The translations under genes were made by a program, and so were the position numbers. Shown one piece after another: positions 50,928 through 61,318 of a stretch of DNA of 64,000 nt; positions within the stretch are counted from its first letter, which is position 1; each line of letters starts with the position of its first letter. This stretch comes from Cutaneotrichosporon cavernicola. Its lineage: Eukaryota > Basidiomycota > Tremellomycetes > Trichosporonales > Trichosporonaceae. The notes beneath the pieces are model-generated. The model worked only from the letters and a program-made list of their open reading frames with translations, did no database searches and was not told where the DNA came from. Location of the stretch: NCBI RefSeq assembly GCF_030864355.1, contig NC_083399.1:496001-560000 (forward strand), read 5' to 3'.

Positions 50928-53900
50928 TTAGGACAGGTTGAACGAACCCTGCCCATCCTTCATCGAACGCATCAGCTGCGAAGCCAAAACAGCCCGCGTT
51001 GAATAGTTGGGCAGCTTCAGATACGTCGCACATGTCATGACTGCCCGTGTTAGCAATAAACCTTAGCCAACAAGCTTACCAGAGGGGAGGTAGTCGTCAG
51101 CCTTGAAAGGCGCCTCATGAGGCTTGCGCACAACGGTAAACTGCGGGTTGAGACCCTTGAATCCTCCAAGAGGGAGCTTGGGCGCGCCAGTCATAAACTG
51201 CAGGAAGGCGCGACGCTCTTCCTTCGAGTAACTAGTCATGATGTCGATGAGGTCACGCACAACCCGACTGTCCGAATTGTACCCATGGTCGGCTTTGATA
51301 GCCTGCTCCAGAGCTACGGTGTTAGCGTCGGTGTACACATCCACGACATCAAGTCTGTACTCACTCTCCTGCGACCAGTCCTCCTCCGCATTGCCGCAGA
51401 GAAGCGCCAGCTCGTCCGCCGAAAAGATCTGCAGGTCTGACACCGAGAAGATGGTTGAAAAGCCGTCCCGGAACGCTTGCACTTGGCGGCTGATACCAGA
51501 ACCCAAGGTCAGGTCCAGTACGAGGTCGATGTACTTGGCAAGGTTCGAGTCCTCGACGTCGATGCTGCGACCGCCCAGCTTGAGTTCGATGTCGTATCCC
51601 GGCAGCGTAAAGTCCAGGGAGAGGTCGTGCAGCTTGGCACCACCTATGGTGAGCGCTGCGAGCTTGCTGCGACGTGTGGACGGCGGAAGTGCCGCCAGCT
51701 CCTCGATCTCGTGCCGCGCCTGCAGGTACGACTGAAGCCCTTCAAGCGAGCGTGCGAGTGGCGCGTCGACCAGCTTGAGCGTGGCAATCGACTTCTTGAC
51801 AGGCCCGCTTAGCACCATCTTGAGGAAGACGTGGTTAAAGTTGAGATCAATGATGCGCGAGTCCAGCAGCGCGCGACCGACAAACACTCCAAGTGTCTTG
51901 AAGTACGAGAGGCGCTGGTTGTCGCCCGTCGGCTCGTCCGACTTGAGCGGAGCCGGGAAGAGGCCGTGTGGGTGCCACACGTGGAGCCCTTCCTGCGACT
52001 CGTCCTCGTCACGCCAGAGCTTGAGCGACCGGCGCGCAAACTCCTTGGACGCCATCGCGTAAAACTCGAGGGTTGGCCCAAGACCCGTGCCGATCTCGTC
52101 AAAATACTCAACCTCGAGGATACCGTCGGCCTTGCCATATAACTCGAGGACCTTGACGCACGACTCGAGCAGCTGAGAGCGGGAGATGCGCACTTTCTGG
52201 CGACCTAAGCGTGCGACGTGTGCGAGGCCATCGTCACGGCGATTGTTGTTAGTGTTGCGAGGCTGGGAGGCCTGCCAGTGCGCAATGAGGCGCCCGTAGC
52301 CGAATGATGTCGATCGCAAGAACGCGTATCGCACTTCAAACGGAAAGAGGAAGGCAAAGTACTTGGGCAGCTCTTCGGCCCAGTCTGGCAGACATCCGCT
52401 GGCGATTATCATCGTCTCTTCGAGTTGGCGAGTAAGCTTGGCGGTGAGCTTGTTGTTGACAAAGAGAGACTCGTCGAGTGCCTGGACACGGCCGCCGACC
52501 ACGTTGCGACCGTCCGTGCGAAGATTGTGAACGACCCGGAGCAGACGGAGGATCTTGGACACTTGCGAGTCGGATTCCACAATATCGGGCATCACGCTCG
52601 CAGTCGTCGCAGGTGACGGGGCATCATGAGATGCCTCCTGTTCGTCGTCCTTGGGTAGAGGGCCGTCCACCTTGCGGAACTTGAACGTGACTGGGAGGGT
52701 GAAGGCGCTGCCAGGCGTGGGAGAATTCTTGGCGTACTTGTGCACGGCCCCATAAATCGTGTCTGTGATTCGCAAGGCCTGGCCGTCGACGGAGAACTCG
52801 AGATGCCAGTCAACGGGGATCGTTTTGACGGCCCCAGCATACGATCCCGTTTGAGTAGGTGTCGCTGACGAGCCGGCCCCGCCGCTCTCGGCAGCCGCCT
52901 GGTTGGGTGTGGCGATGCGCGTGCCATCAGGAGTCTTGGCCTCCACGCGGGACCCATCTGATTCGTGAGCTTGGACCAACGATGAGCACCTACCAGGCGC
53001 CACCGACATGTTGACAACCTTCTCGGTAGGCCGACGAGCAGCTAGCTCCTCCTCCATCTCTTCCTCGAAAACCTCTGCATCGTAGTAGTCGTCCTCGGAT
53101 AAGTCGTCAAAGTCGAGGTCCATCGCCATGTGAGAAAGCAGGCTTGGTCGTGGGGCGCTGCTCGACGGCTGCGAGTTGCTCGTCGACAGAGCAGAAACCG
53201 CAGCCGCAATGGAAGAGGAGGCTCCTTCACCAGGTCCCTCCGAGGGAATCTGGCCACTTAGACGAGCGCTGCGCCGGCGCTGTGGCTTCGCTTCCTTCCC
53301 TTCCTTGGCCGCGGTGGTGGTGGTCGAAGGCGGCCGGGTCGCCGTGGATGAGGACTCTGGGGCCGTAGCCGCATCGTCACCAGGAAGAGGCCGACTGCCA
53401 GACATCCCAGGTGGTCCGCGGGCACCAGCAGCGAGAGCGGCCAGCAGCCGCTCGGTGGACGATCCAGCTCCAACACCTCTACCCACAGCATAGGCGGCGA
53501 ACATGCTCTGCAAGGGCGACGCACCACCCAGAGTATGAGGATCGTTGATACGTGGCCTCAAGTAGTCGTGCAAGGCCTTCACTGGCGCGATCGCCTGGAT
53601 TGTGACGCTGAGCGAGCTCATGGTCTTGGGTATGTCCTCGCCCTCCTCGGCCTGAAGTCTAATACGCATCGTACGAGCAAGCGAGTTGGATGACCCACCC
53701 AAGCTGTTGAACGCCGTCTCCACCTCGAACGACTCGAGGCGGCCAAGGGACTCGTGCAATCGCTTAACGAGCGTCGCAAGAGGGGAAGGAGTAAACGTGC
53801 CGTCGGAGAACGTGTCATAGAGCATCGCTCGGCGCTCACTGGACGACACGGCTCCGTCGATATCGACGTACTGTAAGAGGCCGTCTACCAGACCGCTCTT

Positions 53901-56900
53901 TAGCAGTTCGAAGCTGGAGAGAGACTGGGCCACATTGGTGAATTGACCAGCGATCTCGCGCAGAGTGTCGCGGAGCTCTCCCTCGTCCGCGTCGGAAACA
54001 CAGAGGCGGTTGACAAGCGTGCGGAGTTGGTCCAGCACCAGCGCCGCCTCATCCTGCTTGTTGCCGTCGACAACAAAAAGGTTCTTGGCGCCGATAATCC
54101 GCGCGCGGACAATGTTCGCATCGCTAGGATCGACGCTGGGAGACTTGCGATGACTTGGAGGCGGAACCACATCGCCCCTCAGCGTGGACAAAACACCGGG
54201 GATGTCGCCAGGCCGAGTGGCCGACAATCCAGATGGGCCGGCCTGCGGTGTGGAGGGTTCACTAGCCTTGACCGGTGTTTTGGCTCCGTCGGCTCCGTCC
54301 TTGGTCTCGGACGGGGTCTCGTTGGCCTTTGCTGCGGCGGTCTTCTCCGAGGTTGTCTCGTCCTTGGCGAGAGATTCAATCTCGTAGACCACACCCTCAC
54401 GGAGGAACGACGTGAGGTAGACGGTGGGCAGTTTGGTGACGAGCAGCTCGACCAGCTGGAGCGCACCAAGGACGAAAGCAGCATTGTCTTTGGCTGAGAT
54501 GATCGCGCCAAGGAAGCTCGACATTGGAACCGAAGTGAGCGTAAGCTGCAGGTCATCAGGCTCGGCGAACGCGGTTGCTTTGAGAATCCCGGTGAGGGCC
54601 TTGGTACGGACGCGAAGGCTGACAGACGCCGCGTACACGTCGACGAGCACAGGGATAAGAGCGCGCATAAACTTGGACACCAGGTCGGGCTGTGACTTGA
54701 GGAGCGTAAGCCGCTGCTCATACTGGGCCTCGGCGTCGCGCTTCGTCTTGAGGTTGATCGCAGCTAAGGAAGACAGTGGCGAGTCCTGCGCGCTGGCCGC
54801 GGGGTCTGCCGAAGGGGTATTCGGCCCGCTTGATGAGGTGGACGCCTCGCCCGTCTTCTGGCTTGCCTGGCGTCGAGGACGTTCACGCTCAGGACGTCCG
54901 CCACGCCGCTTGATCTTGGCCAGACTCTTTTCAGAGTAGGCTCGCGAGTCGAAAACGCCGTCGCGAGGCATGGGAGGGAGGAGCTCGCAGACGAGGCCAA
55001 GAGCCTCCTCAACCTGGTCCTTGGGGCGGTGGGCGAGGTTCTGCATAATGACCATGTCGGCCACGCCACCTCCCAAACTCTGTCCGCCTGGGGCATCACC
55101 CTGCTCCCTATCCTCGTGCGACGAGGGAAGGATGCCTGTCAAGATGTAATGGACCGTGCTGGTCATTCCAGCTTCGAGGAACGCGATGGTGACATTGGCT
55201 GACGCACGAGCGGCCGCCGAGAGCGCCTTGAGCAGGTGCGTGTACGTCGAGTCGGAGATGATGGGGGAGCCGCCAGACGGCGTGAGCAGTGCGTTGATGG
55301 CCACCACCGTCTCGAGGTCGAGAAGACCCTCGAGGTTCTCTGCGCTGTGGCGGTACGACTCGAGCGAACGAACTACAGCCAGGGTGGCCTGCTCGACAAG
55401 ACGTTGGTCCGACTGCGTCAGGACCTCGCGGAGGATGGGGAAGGCGTCGCGGACCATAGCAAAGTAGTCTATCGAAACGTTGCGACAGCAGTTGGCGGCC
55501 GCAGTGACGGCGGTGCGCTGCACGTTGGTTGAGAAGAACGGGAGGAAGTTGAGCAGCGCTCCCAAGCCACCCTCACGGACAATGGCCCCTGGGTACTCGA
55601 CGGAGATCTTCTCCATAGTCTTGCCGTCAGCACAAGGAGGGTTATCGACGCATGACCTACGCTTAGAGTCTGTTCCGCGAGCTCAATGTACGAGATCTCG
55701 TTGAGCTTGGAGCACAAGGCCTTGACAGCGCCGAGGTGGACTAGCGTGTGGCCCGACCCTGGGAGAGCCTCCATGAGGTGAGCGAGACAGCGGCACGCAA
55801 GTAACTGAGCCTCCATGTCCTCCTGTTCGCCACCGGGCATGAAGCCGCCAGTGCTCATCGCGAGGGCAGCGGCAAGCTGTGAGTCCTCGTCCATTGGAAC
55901 GTCCGTGTCCATCTTGGAGTCATCGTCCTGGGCGCTTGGGTCAATGTTGGGCTTGCCGTTGAGGATGGCGATGAACTCGGTGGCAAACGAGTTGACAGAG
56001 AACGCTGCGCCGAGTGTGTCCTCGTTGCTGACTAGGAGAAGGTCACTGCACTCGCGGAGAGCTTGCAGGCGGACAGCAGCCTTGGGGGAGCGAAGGTTGG
56101 TCTTGAGTCGCTTGAACCGGTTGGAAAGGCCCGACAACATGCCGCCGACACCACCGATACCGCTGAGGCTGCCGATGCTGCCAAAGCCGCGGAACTCGCC
56201 ACCGAAAAGAGCAGCAGCGGTGGCCTCGTCGAACAAATTGCTGTCGGCGAAACGCGCGAGACGCTCGTAAGCGGCGGCGCCGCGACCTCCTAGACCGAAT
56301 CCTTCGTCCTCGTCGTCGTCATTGTCGTCGTTATCAGAATGATCCATATCCTCGTCGTCGTCAAAGTGGTCATCGTCAAGAAGACCAGGACGACGCGAGC
56401 CACTAGCTTCGTCCCAACGGGACTCGTCCTCATTCATGTGCTCGTCAAGCAGTTGCCTCGCGGCTATGATGTCAGGACTTCACTCTGCGCGTCACTTACA
56501 GCCGTCGCCCTTCTTGGATCTGTCCGAGGAGGCGCCCCCCTTCTTCATCGTCGACGACCTGGTTACAGTTAGTGGGCGCCAATGTCTCACAACTCACTTC
56601 TTGGGCATAGACTTCTTTGTCAGAGCAGCCTTGGACTTGGCCTTGGTTGAACGAGACTTCTTGGTCCGCTTTGGTGCGGGAGTGGATTCGTCGACGGACG
56701 GAGAAGGTTCACGCGCAGCACGTTTCTTGCCCTTGGGATCCGTGGAAGAGGTTGACGTTGTGTCGGCCAGTGGTGAAGGTGCAGTGTTGCGAGCCCTAGA
56801 TGGAGTCAGTGATGGTCTTGAGAGGACAAGACAGTGAGAGGCGAATGACACGCAACAACAGGCATGGGAGGGCACGGGGCCGCGAGATGTCTTCCCTCCA

Positions 56901-57366
56901 CCATTAGCCCTCCAGCCCTCCACCACCACCAGATAGCCTATGCTCATGTTTCTACTCACCGACGGGTTGAGGGATCGAATTTGGCCTTGCCGTTGCCGCT
57001 GGGCGTACTGGTATGAGAGGCCGTGCTGTCGCTCTGATCAGAGTAAGCGATCGAAAGGCGAGCTGAGCGACGGGGAGTAGGTGCAATCGAGGCCGAGTGC
57101 GGTAAGGTGGACGTAGAGGGTTGAGCTGGGCCAGAAGTAGAGGAGGAGGAAGGGTTGTCGCTTCTTCTCTGAGAAGCCGAGGTGAGGCCGGCAGGGGACT
57201 TTGTGGAGTGTGTGGACGAGCTAGAGGAAGGGGCGGGGCTGGAGTGGTCAGAGGAAAGAGTGGATGAATCGACTGCAGAGGAGGAAGTGTTGAGGTTGGC
57301 TGGTACAGTAGTTGATGGCGGATTCTGTCGATTGCGTGGGGATGAACGATTTGGTTGACGTTGCAT
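50928..57366 (-). CDS. UFD4: HECT E3 ubiquitin ligase Ufd4/TRIP12
   Basis: Eight exons (57366-56960, 56795-56598, 56558-56500, 56463-55661, 55619-52994, 52957-51365, 51313-51080, 51040-50928) encode 2010 aa. Ufd4/TRIP12 elongates ubiquitin chains on ubiquitin-fusion and N-degron substrates. The first 220 residues are Ser/Lys-rich with NLS-like KGKKRAAREP and PKRTKKSRSTKAK; an acidic DDDEDMDHSDNDDNDDDEDE patch follows. ARM-type repeats (LKTNLRSPKAAVRLQALREC, LACRCLAHLMEALPG, MEKISVEYPGAIVREGGL) occupy about 350-800. The HECT domain shows YFDEIGTGLGPTLEFYA, FKTLGVFVGRALLDSRIIDL, and the catalytic Cys1977 in VMTCATYLKLPNYS, ending FNLS. The last two introns are needed to reach that end: read without the final splice the protein would stop after SGKLVG and lose the catalytic Cys. 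Introns are 36-53 nt except intron 1 (164 nt). Confidence 0.95.
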
Positions 57367-58000
57367 GAGAGAGGAGGTTTGTTTAGACTAGAGAGATGGA
57401 TGGGTTGAGAGAGTTGATGGGCTAAAGAGTGAGTGATGTCTTTAAGCCAGTGTTGAATGAGAATGGGAAAAGTGAAGAGTGTAGAGCATTGAGAGGGATG
57501 AGGGATGAGGAGGAGGAGGATGAGGATGAGGATGAGGATGAGGATGAGGATGAGACGTGGATGACGAGGATGACGAGGATGATGAGGGTGAGTGTGTGAG
57601 AGATAGAGAGGCAAGGGGGAAGGGACCGTGGAAGGGGGATTGTGTCGTCGTCTAGTAGCTAGTAGAGGATCAGACAAGGGAGGTGAATCGCGTGGTCAAC
57701 CTAACATGTACTTGTATTAGCAGTAACAACAGCTGTACTATAAATGTAATCACTGTCACTGTCCACCTAACTAGTAGTCTGGGCCCTAGATCTCCTCCTC
57801 CCTTTATAGCCTACTGTATTCATGTTCTGACTCGGCATCAGATCAGTCCTAATCGACCGTCATGGTGCCCCACAACGCAACTTTCCTTGTTTGACTTGTA
57901 GTCTAGCCAGCTCGAGTCAGCATTCCAATATTCCAACTCGCAAATTCATCCATTTCATCCATTCTCATTTACCACTTGGTCCATTTACTACTCGCCAGTA
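57367..58000. other. Divergent promoter region UFD4 / TRL1 with GATGAG repeat
   Basis: 634 bp between divergent starts; no gene seen. Contains a (GATGAG)n-type array at about 57495-57555 followed by GATGACGAG units to about 57590. Confidence 0.5.
57495..57590. repeat. GATGAG/GATGACGAG imperfect microsatellite
   Basis: Head-to-tail 6-bp GATGAG units with GGA interruptions, degrading into 9-bp GATGACGAG units. Probably in the UFD4 promoter or leader. Confidence 0.8.
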
Positions 58001-60850
58001 ATGGTCGTCGACCAACAAGGTCAGCCACCAACGGCAGACATGGCACGTTCGCAGTTCCCACCACTCGTCCCCGACCTCCTCACAGCTCTCCGTGCACTCA
58101 AGGTGGCAAACCCAAAGGCAACACGCTCAACTGTCCACATCTACCCAGCCGCAGTCTACGCAAACAATGTCGCAACCGCAAAGGATCGCCAAATCACAAG
58201 TTGGAAGATGACTGAGCACATGTACTTTAAAAAGGACAACGAGTTTCCAACCCTCGCTCGCGGCCTCTTTACGGAGCCTGTCAAAGGCAAATCCGATGTC
58301 CCTCCAGCTGCCTTTGAGAGTTTGGGATCTGGGCCATTCAAGGAGCGCATTGTTGCAAGGGGTTATGACAAGTTCTTCAACACGGGTGAAATGGCGTGGA
58401 CGAGCGTGAGTGAACGAGCTCACATCAAACTAGCAGCAAACGAGTAGCTGACGGAAGTGGGAAGCAATTGAGAAGCACTCAGAGCCGCCATATCACCTGA
58501 CTCTGAAATCGAACGGCTGTCTCATCCTCATCTCGGCCCTCTCACCTACCGAGCTATTGGTCGCCTCCAAGCACTCGCTTGGTACCACAACAGAAACCGA
58601 CTTGCGCGAGGTGGAGAACAAACTCAAGGATGTAAAGCTTGATCCAGCCTCTGGGTCTGCCGCACCTGCTGAACCACCCTCGAAGGCTCACGCCGAGGTC
58701 GGCCGAGAATGGGTGGCGCGTACACTTGGACGCAGCGGCAAAACTCCCGAGGAGCTTGCCAAGAGGTTATGGGACGAGAACCTCACTGCTGTCCTAGAGG
58801 TGAGCATCATCCTTTCACTTCAATGGCTGATACCAAGCTCTGCGACGATTCGTTCGAGGAGCATGTCATTGCGACACCAGAGTACTGGACTGGCCTCCAT
58901 CTTCATGGCCTCAACTACAACACACCCCTCTTTGCCACCAAGTCGCCAGAAAGCGTCGCCGCGTTCGCCGAGGAGTTTGGGTTCATCCCAACCAAGCACA
59001 TCACTCTCAGCTCTGTTCCTGAGGTAAAGACCTTCACCGACGAAGTGGCGAAGAGCGGCTCGTGGGAGGGTGACATGATCGAGGGCTTTGTTGTCCGCGC
59101 GACTGTTAAGGACTCTCCAAAGACAGTATCCAGCCCTCCCTACCTACCGGGCGCACCGTTCTTTTTCAAGGTCAAGTTCGAGGAGCCGTACCTGCTCTAC
59201 CGCCAATTCCGCGAGACCACTCGAGCCATGCTGCCCCTCCTCGACAAGGTCAGCCCCGAGAAGGAGGCAGACTTGTGGAAGAAGATTCGCTCTCGGACGA
59301 GGCGACCAGAGGTCGGCGTGTATGCTGAGTGGTGCGGGCGCAAAATGAAGCAGGCTCCTGGGTTGTTCAGCAACTACGAGCGTGGAGTCGTCCGAGTCCG
59401 CGAGGTTTTCCTCAAGTGGATTGAGGGGGAGGGCAAGGAGGCTTGGGCGTCGGCCAAGAACGGGACCTGGAAGGCCCAATCTGCGATTGACGCCGAAACA
59501 GCCAAGGCGGTCAAGGATGCGGAGCGCGCCGACCTGCCAAAGAAGTGGATCTTGGTGCCAGTGGCCGTCCCTGGCTGCGGCAAGACGACAGTGGGCATGG
59601 CGCTGGGAGAACTCTTCGGCTTTGCCCACACACAGAGCGACGACATCGTCTCCAAGAAGAGTACAGCGGGCAAGTTCAAGCAGAACATTGTCGAGCTGCT
59701 CAAGAAGAACAACGTTGTCTACGCCGATCGGTAAGCCGATAACCTGACCACAACTGACTTCAGTAACAACCACATTGACAAGCACTACACGGAGCTCGCA
59801 GGGCTGCCAGAAGAGAAGCAGTTTGTCAAGGCGCTCAAGCCCTACAATGTCCGCCTCATCGCCCTCGTCTGGGACATCGACTCGCAGCCATACCATCGTC
59901 TACTCCGGTTATGCTCTGAGCGCGTTGTCGAACGAGGTGACAACCACCAGACTCTCCGTCCAGACAAGACAGTCGACGCTGAGCACGAGGCTGTGGTGGC
60001 CAACTTCCTCCATAACTTTACAACGCCCGACGAGTCAATGTTCGACAAGCAGATCATTCTCGGCATCGAGGACGACCAGCGCACGGCTTTGACCAAGGCC
60101 GTTGACGGGCTCGTAGAGGGTTTGGGCCTGAAACGCCCTTCGGAAGATGATATTGACAAGGCACTGGCGGCCGCGCAGTCATACAAGGTCACGACGCCGT
60201 TCCACGGGATTGCGCGCATGGGCAAGCCGGTGCGCTACTTTGGACTGGCGCCTGAGATCGACATCAACGAGGTTGTCGATGACGCCCTCAAGACTGTCAT
60301 GTCTCAGACAGTTTCTGACTCTGCTGGCGCGTTCATCAAGTCCTTGCGGGAGAAGAAGCGCGTCACGGCACGACCTCATATCACACTCTCTCACGAGAAG
60401 AACGTCAAGGACGAACAGGAGGCAGCCGGGGAGGGTGCAGTGCCCGGGCCACACGCCAATGCGTGGAGTACGTGCAAGACGCTCGCCGAGAAGGGCATCA
60501 GCCCCATCTATGAGTTTGACGTGACCCACCTTGTGTGGGACAATCGAGTGATGGCGCTTGTTGTCAACAACATCCGTCCGCAGAGCAACCAGGCCGAGGA
60601 CGGGCGCGATGCGGGTCTGGATCTGGTTCTTCCCGAAGAGGTCCAAATCAATCTGCACGTGACGGTTGGTACGCAGTCGGAGGATATCTCGGCGTTCGAG
60701 TCGCGGAGCGTGGTGAGGGCGGCGCGTGAGGCGATTGCTCGGGGCCAGGAGACTGGTGAGGTTGGAGAGGCTGTGGAGGGTGGTGGAGAGGTGCATTGGG
60801 TGGCGGTCGGGCCTTTGAAGGGGACTGGTCGTGTTCGAGGCATGTATTAA
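58001..60850 (+). CDS. TRL1: Fungal tRNA ligase Trl1 (ligase-kinase-cyclic phosphodiesterase)
   Basis: Four exons (58001-58405, 58458-58799, 58838-59730, 59764-60850) encode 908 aa, near the usual 830-900. Trl1 seals tRNA exons and, in the unfolded-protein response, HAC1-type mRNA. The N-terminal adenylyltransferase has motif I Lys152 in LTLKSNGCLI, FEEHVIATPEYWTGLHLHGLN, and EGFVVRATVK; the kinase has a P-loop AVPGCGKTTVG (about 493) and SDDIVSKKST; the C-terminal 2H phosphodiesterase has its two His-x-Thr motifs, HITLSH (about 751) and HVTVGT (about 844). All catalytic residues are intact. Introns are 33-52 nt. It shares the divergent region with UFD4. Confidence 0.95.
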
Positions 60851-61318
60851 GGCAAGCATCATGTGCATTAGTTTTTTCTAGATTCATAGCAATATACAGT
60901 AGCAGACGACCGGTTTCTTGATCACGACTAGATGTTCAACTCTTTTTTTGTCTATGCATTTGCTTGCCAGGCCAGGATCCCGATGCCAGTTCTGTAACTC
61001 GTTGCCACACGCGGAGTTTGACCCTAACGGGATCAAACGTTCCATCCACGTGGAGAGTAGAGAGTGGAGGTTTGGGCTAGGATCTAGGATGAGGTTCCAC
61101 CGTGGCGCGTGTCGCAAGCTCGTAATAGGAGCATCACGAGTTGTGACGACGCTTGACGGTTGCGCTCAACGCTCAACGCTCAACACGACAAGCACAGACT
61201 CATTCTATTCAACGTCGACAACGACCCTCTTATTTCTCTTCTTCCTCTCTCCCTATCAAGCGCGCCCCGACCTCCCCCTTAGCTTGTCCCCGTACTCGCC
61301 CGCAAAACGCCCGTCGCC
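60851..61318. other. Intergenic region upstream of SEC21
   Basis: No gene seen; TRL1 3' flank and SEC21 promoter. A short CGCTCAACGCTCAACG repeat lies about 61165-61186. Confidence 0.5.
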
